Shown: piece by piece, positions 45,883 through 56,000 of the stretch | Position numbering within the stretch: the stretch's first letter is position 1 | How the letters are laid out: each line of letters starts with the position of its first letter | The notes under the pieces: generated by a model | The model's input: the letters and a program-made list of their open reading frames with translations, nothing else | What the model was told of the DNA's origin: nothing | The model's database searches: none | Made by a program: the position numbers and the translations under genes | Assembly: GCF_002179965.1 (NCBI RefSeq) | Contig: NZ_NGUQ01000037.1 | Span: forward strand, 62,001 to 126,000 | Reading direction: 5' to 3' | Length of the DNA: 64,000 nucleotides | Source: Pandoraea sp. PE-S2T-3 | Lineage (GTDB): Bacteria > Pseudomonadota > Gammaproteobacteria > Burkholderiales > Burkholderiaceae

Positions 45883-46314
45883 ATGTTTCGAATTTCAGCG
45901 CTCCCCATTTTTCTTTGCTTTGTGTCATTCGTTGGCAGCGCGTTGGCGGTTGAGCAATCCGAGAAGCATGCCGGGCCGGCCGTTAGTGTTCATTTCGACT
46001 ACTACCGAACGGACTATGCAACCGTTAGAAATCTTGAGGCGCGTCTTGGGAAAGCCATCAAACGCGCCCAAGTGGGCGAACTGAGCGAAAGCGAATTACA
46101 CCTTGATGGAAATGACGGTTACCTCTACATGTACGGGCCCGATCCTGATCGACTGTATGACGTTGCTCGTCCGATCTTACGAGCCTATAGGTTGACCGCA
46201 AACGCGGAAGTTACGAAGTGGCGTGGCACGCGCACGGAGACGTTCTTGCTTTTGCCGGAAAAAACCGACCCGCCTTCCAGTGGAACAAATCGCGTTTCGA
46301 CTCGTTCCAGGTGA
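45883..46314 (+). CDS. Exported hypothetical protein
   Basis: 143 residues from the ATG at 45883 (AAGG eight bases upstream). MFRISALPIFLCFVSFVGSALA is a signal peptide. The mature part has alternating charged and hydrophobic stretches (VSVHFDYYRTDYATVRNLEA, LHLDGNDGYLYMYGPDPDRL, ANAEVTKWRGTRTETFLLLP), suggesting a small alpha/beta fold with internal symmetry. No family recognised. Isolated gene; GC content is lower here than in its neighbours (many A/T third positions), a hint of different origin. Confidence 0.65.
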   Translation: MFRISALPIFLCFVSFVGSALAVEQSEKHAGPAVSVHFDYYRTDYATVRNLEARLGKAIKRAQVGELSESELHLDGNDGYLYMYGPDPDRLYDVARPILRAYRLTANAEVTKWRGTRTETFLLLPEKTDPPSSGTNRVSTRSR

Positions 46315-46343
46315 TCCGGTCCTCACGAAGATCGTCGCGATCT

Positions 46344-46370
46344 GCGTGAAGGGCGTGAAGGGCGTGAAGG
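46344..46370. repeat. Three tandem copies of a 9-bp unit
   Basis: GCGTGAAGG occurs three times head to tail (46344–46352, 46353–46361, 46362–46370) just after the exported hypothetical gene. Outside any supported gene. Confidence 0.8.
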
Positions 46371-46508
46371 GCGTTTATCACCAACGATGTCTGGCGACGG
46401 GTGGTTGAAAGTCGCGCCGAAGACCGTCCGGTAAGGCTGGGATGGGCCGCGCCGCGCGTCGGCACCCACTTTCGCCCCTTCGCCCGTAGCCGATCACCCC
46501 CCCGTTAC

Positions 46509-46546
46509 AAAAAAAGTGTGCGGATTTCCCCGTCGCCGTTCGTCAT
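46509..46546 (+). promoter_or_regulatory. Candidate ECF promoter, site 1 (upstream of sigma-1)
   Basis: A7 tract (46509–46515), four bases, GCGG (46520–46523) followed by ATTT, 17-base spacer, CGTCAT (46541–46546). Shares GnGG-W4 and the GG-N17-yGTC spacing with sites at 48799, 49996 and 63861. The first of these lies 109 bases before the sigma-1 start codon. Confidence 0.7.
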
Positions 46547-46654
46547 GTCATTGAAGCCGTAGTCAATGGCAGAGCGAAACGTTCATCGGTATCGGGGGCA
46601 CACAATGTTTGTGCAGGGCAAGCGGGGAGAAGCCGGACCACGGGAGAGACTGCC

Positions 46655-47344
46655 GTGGATCTGAGTACCGAGCATGGATCGGGTCAGCCCGGGGAGGTCG
46701 GCGATGCGGCAGCAGCGCCTCGCCACAACGACGAATCCGGACGGGAAAACCCCGCCGGTGCACAACTGCGCGAGTGCCTGACGTCGAACTACGACCGGCT
46801 GCTCAATCGTCTGTCGCGCCGCCTCGGCTGCTCAGATGCGGCGAGCGACAGCCTGCACGAAGCCTGGGTACGTTTGGGCAGTGCCACGCTGCCCGACGCG
46901 GTTCGCAGTGCCGAGACGTACGTTTACCGCATGGCCTACAACCTCGCCGTCGACCAGATGCGCGGGCGGCGCATGTGGGCCTCCGTCGCCGACGAGAACG
47001 ATATCTTCGACGTTCTGCCCGATCGCGGGCCCGGCCCGGAAGCCGTGGCCGATGCCCGTTCCGAGCTGGCGGCGCTTGCCCGCGCACTGGAAGACATGTC
47101 GGGCCACCACCGGCGTGTACTCATGGAGTTGCGCGTCGACGACCTCACCCGCGAAGAGGTGGCGGCACGCTACGGCCTGTCGCTGCGCAAGGTCGACACG
47201 CTCCTGCGCCAGACCCTCGACTACTGCGCCATGCGCACGGGCCGTACGGCACACGGTGGCGTGCGCACTGAACGTCGCCCGGCAAGGCGCGGCACGATGC
47301 CGTCGCGCGACGAAAGCCAGTCCATGTGCCCGGACGAGGCTTGA
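46655..47344 (+). CDS. FecI-like ECF sigma factor (sigma-1)
   Basis: 229 residues, GTG start with GGGAGAG just upstream. Region 2: LTSNYDRLLNRLSRRLGCSD, LHEAWVRLG and TYVYRMAYNLAVDQMRGRR (core binding and -10 melting). Region 4: ALARALEDMSGHHRRVLMEL and LTREEVAARYGLSLRKVDTL (HTH for the -35). It has an N-terminal extension of ~40 residues and an Arg-rich tail beyond the usual ~170–180. It is the first gene after a candidate ECF promoter, and has no STN or fecR gene strictly its own. It probably directs RNA polymerase to promoters in this locus. Confidence 0.85.
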   Translation: MDLSTEHGSGQPGEVGDAAAAPRHNDESGRENPAGAQLRECLTSNYDRLLNRLSRRLGCSDAASDSLHEAWVRLGSATLPDAVRSAETYVYRMAYNLAVDQMRGRRMWASVADENDIFDVLPDRGPGPEAVADARSELAALARALEDMSGHHRRVLMELRVDDLTREEVAARYGLSLRKVDTLLRQTLDYCAMRTGRTAHGGVRTERRPARRGTMPSRDESQSMCPDEA

Positions 47345-47490
47345 TGTGCTAACCCAAGGGCGCTGTCGGAAAGACGTTTGCCGTCTCGAAAGTCTGTCGT
47401 TTGTCACTGAAAATTCACATTATTCAACGACAGTGCTGGCGAGACAGCGGTTCCACGCATGCTTAGAACTCCGACAATCGTGCCACCGAA

Positions 47491-48267
47491 ATGAGAGGCA
47501 ATCCGCCATCGGCCAGTGGGCTAGTGCTGGCCGGCGTTATGTGCGGCTTGAGTTTCCTGTGCGCATTCGGGAGCGCGTTCGCGCAATCGCCTGAGGCCGC
47601 CGCATCGGCGTCCGAAGACACCGCCGAGCGACGGTTCACGTTCGATATTCCCGCACAACCCCTCGATATGGCACTGGATAGGTTTTCCACGGTTTCGGGC
47701 CGCGCCGCTGTGTTCAGCAGCGCGCTTGTCGCCGGGCGTATGGCCACCGCTGTGTCGGGACGCTTCACACCGCTCGAAGCGCTGCGCCTGCTGGTCGGCG
47801 GCACGGGGCTTGTCGTGGAGACGGCCAGCAGTCAGGGCGTGACTACCTTCGTGCTGGTGCCAGGCGGTGCGGCTACGCTCGAACGGGAGGCGCGCCAGCG
47901 CGCCGAGCGAGCGCGTCTGGCGGATTACGACGCGCTGGTGCAGTCCGAGGTCTGGCAGGCAATTTGCGACAACCCACGCACGGCACTCGCGCGCTACCGG
48001 GCGCTGCTGCGCTTTCGGGTCGCACCGGACGGGCAGGTTGTCGACGTCACGATCCTGTCGGCCCAATCGACTTCATCGGTCTCATCGGCCTCATCGGCCT
48101 CATCGGCCAAAAGCGGACCGCCCATTGGCCGGCCGCTGATCGACACGCTATCGCGTGTGCGTATTTCGCAGCCGCCGATGCCCGACCTACCGCAGCCCAT
48201 CGCCATGCTGATCCTGCCCGAATCGCCCGACGGGCCTGCCTGCCGCCCCGGGGGGCATCAGCCATGA
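47491..48267 (+). CDS. Exported STN-domain signalling protein with TonB-C-like domain (VreA-like, copy 1)
   Basis: 258 residues. Signal peptide (LVLAGVMCGLSFLCAFGSAF AQ region, cleavage near residue 31). STN domain ~45–115: RRFTFDIPAQPLDMALDRFS, VAGRMATAVSGRFTPLEALR and LLVGGTGLVVE. After a charged helix, ~160–250 resembles the TonB C-terminal domain (ALLRFRVAPDGQVVDVTILS), interrupted by a Ser/Ala repeat SSVSSASSASSAK. There is no receptor beta-barrel. Such a protein can only work in the periplasm, handing a signal to FecR. Its stop overlaps the sigma-2 start (ATGA). Confidence 0.82.
   Translation: MRGNPPSASGLVLAGVMCGLSFLCAFGSAFAQSPEAAASASEDTAERRFTFDIPAQPLDMALDRFSTVSGRAAVFSSALVAGRMATAVSGRFTPLEALRLLVGGTGLVVETASSQGVTTFVLVPGGAATLEREARQRAERARLADYDALVQSEVWQAICDNPRTALARYRALLRFRVAPDGQVVDVTILSAQSTSSVSSASSASSAKSGPPIGRPLIDTLSRVRISQPPMPDLPQPIAMLILPESPDGPACRPGGHQP
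48072..48107 (+). repeat. Four tandem 9-bp units inside the STN copy-1 gene
   Basis: Units TTCATCGGT, CTCATCGGC, CTCATCGGC, CTCATCGGC. They keep frame and encode a Ser-Ser-Ala/Val repeat in the middle of the TonB-C-like domain. Gain or loss of units would change the linker without breaking the frame. Confidence 0.85.
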
Positions 48268-48812
48268 CCGAGGAAGTCCGGCTGGCGCTGATGGCCTATC
48301 TGTCAAAGCGCTATGGCGATCTGAAGCGTCATCTCGTGCGTTCGCTGCGCAACCCGGAGCTTGCCGAAGACGCGCTGCACGACACCTGGCTGCGGCTCAC
48401 GCGGCTAGAGGATCAGGAAACGGTGCTCAATCCGCACGGCTTCCTGCTGCGCATGGCGACCAACATCGCCATCAATCATCTGCGCAGCCATAGCCAACAG
48501 GCGAGTGCGAGCGATATCGACGAAATTCTCGAAATGCCGGACCCCGCGCCGGGCCCCGAGCAGACCGCCGATGCGCGCGCAGAGATGGAAGCGCTCATGC
48601 GTGTCATCGGCCGACTGCCGCAGCGCCGGCGCGACGTGTTGTTGCTCGTGCGCTGGGAAGGCATGCCGCAAAAGGACGTCGCGGCACACCTTGGTGTGTC
48701 GGTGAGCGTTGTCGAGCATGAATTGCGGCGGGCGCAGGCATTTTGTGCCGAACACATGGCCGCGCGAACGCCACCCCCACGGCCGTCAAAAAAATCTGGC
48801 GGAAAAGTGTGA
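48264..48812 (+). CDS. FecI-like ECF sigma factor (sigma-2, VreI-like)
   Basis: 182 residues, translationally coupled to the STN protein by a 4-base ATGA overlap. Region 2: LMAYLSKRYGDLKRHLVRSL, ALHDTWLRLTRLE and GFLLRMATNIAINHLRSHSQ. Region 4: IGRLPQRRRDVLLLVRWEGM and DVAAHLGVSVSVVEHELRRA. Ends in a Pro/Lys tail. Most like sigma-3 in length and arrangement. FecR, encoded 110 bases downstream, is the expected anti-sigma/co-activator. Confidence 0.88.
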   Translation: MTEEVRLALMAYLSKRYGDLKRHLVRSLRNPELAEDALHDTWLRLTRLEDQETVLNPHGFLLRMATNIAINHLRSHSQQASASDIDEILEMPDPAPGPEQTADARAEMEALMRVIGRLPQRRRDVLLLVRWEGMPQKDVAAHLGVSVSVVEHELRRAQAFCAEHMAARTPPPRPSKKSGGKV

Positions 48813-48825
48813 CGAAAAATGTCAT
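48788..48825 (+). promoter_or_regulatory. Candidate ECF promoter, site 2 (upstream of fecR)
   Basis: A7 tract (48788–48794), four bases, GCGG (48799–48802) followed by AAAA, 17-base spacer, TGTCAT (48820–48825). The -35-like part overlaps the last codons of sigma-2. About 97 bases before the fecR start. Confidence 0.68.
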
Positions 48826-48922
48826 CCATATGAAGGCCAAAAAAATTCTGCCCGGCGAATGAGAAAAGCATGGGCACCCGAAAGCACGGGGTTACAAAAC
48901 CAAACACGCGACATGCATCACC

Positions 48923-49954
48923 ATGAGAACACCATTGCCACCTGGATATCCGACTGATTCGAACGGCCCGGCCGAACCGGGACGTTCGCGCGACGACGTA
49001 CTCCGTCAGGAGGCCCGCGTCTGGCTCGCACTGCTCGCGGGCGGCGACGTGCGTCAGGTCGATCTGCACGCGTTCCGCCGCTGGCAGGGGGCAAGTGTTG
49101 CGCACGCCGCGGCCTTCGACGAGGTAAAGCGCCAGTGGCATGCCATGCGTCCTGCCATCGGCGAGCTGCTGCGCAAGGACCCGGCGGTGGCGGCGCGTCA
49201 CCGGCGGCTGATCGGCGGGGACGTTGCCGCCGGTCGCCGTGCATTCCTCGTCGCCGGTGCGAGCGTCGCAGCCGTCGCGGGCGTGGCTGCCGTCTATTCG
49301 CCGCTGGGGCTTTGGCCCGCTCTGCGGACCTGGGGGGCCGATTACCGCACGGCGACGGGTGAGCAGCGAGACGTTGCGCTGGCCGGGCGAGTCAATGTCG
49401 TGTTGAACACGCAGACGAGCGTTCGTCAGCAGGCGAGTGCCGATGGCGCACACGGTCTGAAGCTGATCACCGGGGAACTCGCGGTGGACATGACCGCGGC
49501 ACGTGACCCGTTCGTCGTGGTCGCGGGGGCTGGGCGCAGCGTGGCGACGGCAGGTCGGTTCGAAGTCCGCAACCTTGACGGCCGCGTCTGTGTGAGCTGT
49601 CTCGAAGGCACGGTACGGGTGATGCACCCGGCTGGCGAGCGCCGATTGATTGCGCGCGAGCAAACGGTCTATCGCGACGACGCCATCGGTGGCGTGGCAG
49701 GCATCGAGCCAGCCGCTGTGTCGGCATGGCGGCGCGGCGAGCTCGTGTTCCGTGAAACACCCTTGGTGAGGGTGGTGGAAGAGATCAACCGGTATCGCCC
49801 GGGCCGGGTAGTGCTGATGGCGGACGCCCGTCGCAATAGCCCGGTGAGCGGGCGCTTCGCCATCGCGATTCTCGACGAGGCGCTGCTACAGATCGAACGC
49901 TCGTTCGGGCTGAATTCGCGTTCGTTGCCGGGAGGGCTGCTGATTCTGAGTTGA
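48923..49954 (+). CDS. FecR-family anti-sigma factor / signal transducer (VreR-like)
   Basis: 343 residues. Cytoplasmic anti-sigma domain (~25–90: DDVLRQEARVWLALLAGGDV, FRRWQGASVAHAAAFDEVKR), one membrane helix (~103–122: FLVAGASVAAVAGVAAVYSP), then the periplasmic FecR domain (~140–235: YRTATGEQRDVALAGRVNVV, LITGELAVDM, GRFEVRNLDGRVCVSCLEGT) and a C-terminal STN-like part (RVVEEINRYRPGRVVLMADA). It would hold sigma-2, and perhaps sigma-1, until the STN protein signals. It directly precedes the giant exoprotein gene. Confidence 0.9.
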   Translation: MRTPLPPGYPTDSNGPAEPGRSRDDVLRQEARVWLALLAGGDVRQVDLHAFRRWQGASVAHAAAFDEVKRQWHAMRPAIGELLRKDPAVAARHRRLIGGDVAAGRRAFLVAGASVAAVAGVAAVYSPLGLWPALRTWGADYRTATGEQRDVALAGRVNVVLNTQTSVRQQASADGAHGLKLITGELAVDMTAARDPFVVVAGAGRSVATAGRFEVRNLDGRVCVSCLEGTVRVMHPAGERRLIAREQTVYRDDAIGGVAGIEPAAVSAWRRGELVFRETPLVRVVEEINRYRPGRVVLMADARRNSPVSGRFAIAILDEALLQIERSFGLNSRSLPGGLLILS

Positions 49955-49985
49955 TGCGACCAAGCGCGCCACGAGGGGTTCGTCG

Positions 49986-50022
49986 AAAAAAGTTGGTGGT
50001 TTTTGTGCAGTGCACGTGTCTT
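49986..50022 (+). promoter_or_regulatory. Candidate ECF promoter, site 3 (upstream of the giant exoprotein)
   Basis: A6 tract (49986–49991), four bases, GTGG (49996–49999) followed by TTTT, 17-base spacer, TGTCTT (50017–50022). Predicted start of transcription is about 25–30 bases before the exoprotein ATG at 50056. Confidence 0.65.
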
Positions 50023-50055
50023 TAGGAAGACGAATCCACCATGGGCTGAATCGAA

Positions 50056-53000
50056 ATGAACACAGTCGGGCATCAGGGCACAGCAACGAGGTTTTCACGA
50101 CGCCGCACGCAAAGCACGCGGCGCTTCCTTCCGATGTCGCCCGTGATGCAAGCGGTCGCCGTCATGCTCGCGACCGGCGGCATCTGGGGGCAAGCACACG
50201 CCCAGCAAGCGTTCAGCAACGCATGGTTTGGCGCACGCGGTGCCGCGCAGGCGACCGCCACGCAGACGGGGCGTCTGCCCAACGGTGCGCCGGTGAGCTC
50301 GCTCATGGACCCGTCGGCACAGCAGCAACAGGCCAACGCGCAGTTGCAGACGTCGATTGCGAATCTGAGCACGGCAGCACAAAGCATCGCCGCGATGCAG
50401 GCCGCGCAGGCGACGGCGCGCGCCGCAGCAGCCAATACCAACGCCACGATTCCCGACGGCTTGTCGGAGGGCGGCCTCAAGGTCGACACCAACAGCCTGA
50501 CCAAAGGCTGGATCAACGCCAACGCACCCACGCAGACGGCGTCCAACGGCAAGACCAACGTCAACATTCAGCAGACGGCCGACAAGGCGATCCTGAACTG
50601 GGAGACGTTCAACGTCGGGCGCAACACGTCGGTGAACTTCCAGCAGCAAAGCGACTGGGCAGTGCTCAACCGAGTGAACGATCCGCAGGCGCGTCCGAGC
50701 CAGATTCAGGGGCAGCTTCACGGCGACGGTACGGTGCTGATCCTGAACCGCAACGGCGTGGTCTTCGGTGGCACGAGTCAGGTCGATACGCGCAACCTCG
50801 TGGTGGCGGCAGCGCGCATGAGCGACGCGCAGTTCACGAGCGGTCTCTATGGCGCGAACGGCACCACACCGAGCTTCACGGATGCACTGGGCAAGGTCGA
50901 AGTGCAAGCCGGGGCCACGATCACGACGCGCACTCCGACGTCGGTCACGCAGGGTGGCGGGTACGTGCTGCTGCTGGGCAAGGAAGTCAGCAACGCGGGG
51001 ACGATCACGACGCTGCAAGGTCAGGTGGCGATGACCGCAGGCGACAGCTTCGTGATTCGCAAGGGCGTGGGCACGGACGCGAATACGGCATCGACCACGC
51101 GAGGTAACGAAGTCTCGCCGCAGTTCGTGGCGCAAAGCACGGCGGGCAAAGTCGTGAACACGGGCTTGCTGATGGCGCCCGAGGGCGACGTGACGATGGC
51201 GGGGCGGGACGTGCAGCAACTGGGCGTGGCAGTCGCGACGACCACGGTGAACACGCGCGGCACGATTCACCTGCTGAATTCGACGAGCGACACGCTGGGC
51301 AAGGTGACGATGGGCAGTGGTGCGCTTACGTCGGTGCTCATCAGTGATAACGGTGCGACGGCACTCGACAGCCAGCGCGCCGCCATGATTCAGGACTCGG
51401 CAGCGCAAGACCTCATCCGAACGCAAACGGTCTCCGGCCTGTTCGATAACCTCTCGCGTCTGGGCGACCGCCGGGACCAGTCACGCGTAGAAATCGTCAG
51501 CGGCGGCAACGTCGAATTCCAGAGCGACTCGCTGACGCTTGCCACCGGTGGTCAGATCGCCGTGAGCGCTACCGGGCGAAGCCTCGTGGCCACGCGTGCA
51601 CAACTCGATGTCTCGGGCGCGGTGGGCGTGTCGCTGTCGATGGACAGCAACAACGTCAAGGTGAACGTGCAGGGCAACGAACAGCGCGACGCACCGGGCA
51701 ACCGCGACAACACCGCGCTGAACAATGCGAACGTGTACATCGATCGCCGACGTTTGATTTATGTCCCCCCGACCGTCGGCGGGTATGCCAACCAACGCTG
51801 GTACACGGGCGGGGGCTTGCTCGAAGTCGGTGGCTATTTGTCGAACGTGGCGCATGGCATCGGCGAGTGGGCGGCGCAAGGCGGGACCATTGCGCTGAGC
51901 GGCGGCAATGCCGTCACGCAGGCCGGTTCGGTGCTCAACCTCTCGGGCGGCTCGCTGAATGTGCAGACGGGGTATCTGAACCAGACGTGGCTTAAAGGCG
52001 TGGACGGTCAGATATACAACGTCAATTCCGCGCCCGCGAACATGATCTACACGGGCGTGTACACCGGATTTAGCGTGGAGCACCCGCGCTGGGGCACTAC
52101 GGCGACGGAAAACTACGCCAACCCGCTGATCGCGCCGCAACGTGTGCTGCAAAACGGCTACACCGTGGGGCGCGACGCCGGGCAACTGATCCTCGCCACG
52201 CCGAACGCATCGCTGGCGGGCGATGTGGTGAGCGCCAAGTATCAGGGGCCGTCGCAGGTCAAGGCTGTGCAGCCGGGGTTGGACGGATATCTACAGGGGC
52301 AGGGGGCGGTCGCACGGGGTGCCCAACTGGTACTCGGTAACTACACGTCCGCCGCCAACTGGGATGCGACACTCGGACCGACCGGCGTGTTCTACAACCC
52401 CTCGCCAGTCGCGCAGAACATTGTGTTCACCGATGGGCCCTCGCCGGTGGATGCGGTGGCAACGCCCGGCGTGCTCTCACTCGACAGTCAATATCTGGGC
52501 CGCATCGGCTTCGGCTCGATTCTCGCTGCGGCGGGACAGACACTCACCCTGACGGGTTCGCTAGCCGTCATGCCGGGCGGCACGATTGCGCTCTACGCGC
52601 CGCAGCTCGTCGTCGGTGCAGACCTCACCGCGCACAGCGGCAACATTCTGCTGGGCAACGTCTTCAACACGGTTTCGCAGACGGGCGTCACGGTAGAGAC
52701 GGCAATTCGCAGTGCACAAGGCAACGCCACTGTGACCGTGGCGCCGGGCGTTAGGCTCGACACGAGTGGACTGTTGAGCAACCTGTCGCTAGACGCAGAC
52801 AACGCCTCACTCGTGCCGTTTGCCAGCGGGGGCAACGTGCGCATCAGCAGCACGGGCGACGTCAGCGTCGGCAGCGGCGCGCAGATCGACGTGTCGTCGG
52901 GTGCAGTCCTGCGTGCGAGCGGCGTGCCCGATGCGACCCAGGGGGGCAGCGTGACACTCGCCGCCGGTCATATCGTCGACAGCGTGGGCGGGCAGGGACG

Positions 53001-56000
53001 TCTCGACCTGCAAGGCGATGTGCGCGGCTATGGCGTGGCGGGCGGCGGCACGCTGACCATCGAGACCAGCGGCAATATCGTCATCGGCAAGGCGGCCAAC
53101 GATGCCTCGGTGCTCACCGGCAACGCGGCACCGATCGCACTCGATCCCGGCGTGTTCAACACCGGTTTCTCAAACTATGTCGTCAATGCGCATAACGGCC
53201 TCGCGATCACCCCCGGCACGCAGCTAGACGTGAGCATGCCGGTACTGCGAATCGTCCCGGGCACACTCACGTCGGTGGCGACCGGCGGCGATCCGCGCGC
53301 GGCGCTAATGGTCTGGACGCCGCCGCTTTACACGGAATCGGTGCAGAACGCGACGCTTACGCCGCGCGGTGGCGCGAGCGTGTCACTGACCGCCGGCTAT
53401 GTGCTCTCGGACGGCTCGGCACCACTCACCATCGGACAGGGGGCTGTGGTCAGCGTCGATCCGGGTCAGGCCATTGTTCTGAAGAGCGAAGACCAGTTGA
53501 CGATCGACGGCACGCTCAACGCCTGGGGCGGGAGCATTGAGCTCGCGGCCACGGGTGCGACGGTATCGGGCTATCGCGACTCGCTCACCCGTTCAGTCTG
53601 GATCGGCGACCACGCGAAGCTCGACGTCGCGGCACGTCCGTATGTCGCCTACGACTCGCTCGGACGTGCCTATGGCGTAGCGGGCAACGGCGGCACCATC
53701 ACCGTGGACCCGAGCGACGCCTTCGTGGTGATTCGCCCGGGGGCGGTGCTCGACGCCTCCGGGGCGACGGCGGTGGTCGATGCCAACGCCGGCACGGCAA
53801 CGAGCGGTCCGGCGCGGCCGGTCACGCTGGCGGGGACCGGGGGCAGCATCGCGCTGCACTCGAACAATGGCTTTCTGCTGGACGGCACGCTGCTCGCGCG
53901 CGGCGGCGACGGCGCTACCGGCGGCTCGCTCGGCGTGTACTTCGACACGCGAAGCTACGTCAATCCGGACGCCGCTACCGCCGCATTGCTCAACAAGCTT
54001 CACGACATCACGCTGGTGCAGCAGGCGCCCGCAAGCAATGCGGCCAGTGACATGGCACCGGGCACGGCGAGTCCGGCACTCGTGTTCGGCAACGCCGTCA
54101 TCGGCGTGGACAAGCTGCATGCGGGCGGCTTCGACAACCTCACGCTCTCCACGCACGACCGGTTCGTGTTTCAGGGCGATCTCGATCTGTCGCTGGCGGG
54201 CAGCATCAATCTGAAGGGCGGTCTGCTCAGCGTGGCCGATGCCACACCCAACGCACAAGTGCGTATTGCCGCACCCTACATCCGCCTCGACGGCGGCTCG
54301 TGGGATTCTCCGGCAACCGTGGGCACCGTGCTTTTGCCCGGCCTTTACAGCCTGCGCGCGGGGCAGGCACCCGTCGGCGACAGCACGCTGACGTTCTCGG
54401 GCAATCTGATCGACGTCGCCGGGAAGGTGGTGTCGGGCGCGAGTGCGCTCGTCGGCGTGGGCGGCGTAGGGGGCGTGACGTTCCCGGCGACCTACGTTGT
54501 GCAGAACGGGTTCGGCGACGTGGTGCTCAACAGTCAGGGCGACATTCGCTTGAACGGTGGTCTGAACGTCGCGGGCAATATCGACATGACGGCGGCGCAG
54601 ATCTATCCCGTATCGTCGGCCTATGCGGCGGTGATAGCGGGCGACCGGTACGCGGGCATCGATCCCGGCAGCCGTCTGACGATCCGCTCGAACGGCAGTG
54701 GCGTGCCCACCGTGCCGTATTCGGCATTCGGCCAGTTAGTGCTGCTCGGCGGCACCGTCGATCAGGGCGGCGTGGTGCGTGCGCCGCTGGGTACCATTTC
54801 GCTCAACACGACGGGCGGTAATCTCGGCACCGACTGGCAGAGCGTCGTGCTGCTCGGGCAGAGCACCACGGCGGCGATACAGACCGACCCGGCGGTCATT
54901 CTGCGCAGCGGCAGCCTCACGTCGGTGAGCGGTGCCGGACTCGACATGCCGTATGGCGGCACCTCCGATGGCGTTACGTACAGCGGCGCGAACACCACTG
55001 GGCGAAATACCACGCAGTTCAATCTGGCCGACACGTTTGTCACGCGCGGTGACAGCAGCGGCGCCAAGTCCCCCGATTCGTGGGTGCTGAGCACGGGCGT
55101 GAACATTGGGGCGTCGCGTCTGGTCGGCGAGCGCGGTGCAGTGCTCGATCTGTCCGGCGGCGGCACCTTGCGAGGCGAAGGGTTCGTCTCGGGGCGCGGC
55201 GGCTCGGTCAACGTGCTCACGACGCCGCTCGTGAATGCCAATCCCGTGCTCAACGCCAACAGCCGAGCCAGCGATCAGGTCTATGCGATCCTGCCCGGCT
55301 ACGCGAGCGCTTACGCGCCAGTCGTGCTCGACAAGGGAGCGGGCGATCCGGCGGTGGGCAAGCAGATCACCCTCGGCGCGGGCGTGCCGGGGCTACCTGC
55401 GGGCACTTACACCCTGCTGCCGTCGAGCTTTGCGCTCTTGCCCGGGGCCTATCGCGTGGAACTCGCGGGCAGTGTCGCGCTGCGCCAGGGCAGCGATGTG
55501 CCCGCCATGCTCACCACCAACGGCTCGTGGACAGCCACCGGCATGCAGAGCGTGGCCGGCACCGGGCAGCGCGACAGCCAACTCACGCGGTTGATCGTCA
55601 CGCCGGGCGACACGGTACGCAAGTATTCGCAGTTCAATGAAACGACGTTCAGCGAATTTCTGCTCGCGCAGGCGTCGCAGTTCGGTGCGGTACGCCCGCG
55701 CCTGCCGGAAGACGGCAAGCTGCTCAGCATCAACTTCGTGACGGGATCGCCGAATACTGACCCGCTCGACTTTGCGAGTACGGTGCAGTTCGGGGGCGCT
55801 AGCACGTCAAATGTGACCGGCGTCGACGGGGCCATGTTCATCAACGCCGGTGCCACGCCGATCGAGGTGCGCACGGCGTCGGCCACGCCGACGACGGGCA
55901 CCGTCTCGCTTGTCGACCGCGATCTGAACGCGTTCGGCGCGCCCTCGCTCTCGCTGGGCGGCAACTGGACGTACTTCGACGGCCAGTCGTCCCTGGGCGA

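Noticed and set aside
46353-46380. Short tandem repeats considered as CRISPR
   Set aside because: Nine-base units without spacers; simple tandem repeat.
47345-47490. Search for the ECF motif before STN copy 1
   Set aside because: No GnGG-N17-yGTC match found; the gene may be read through from sigma-1.
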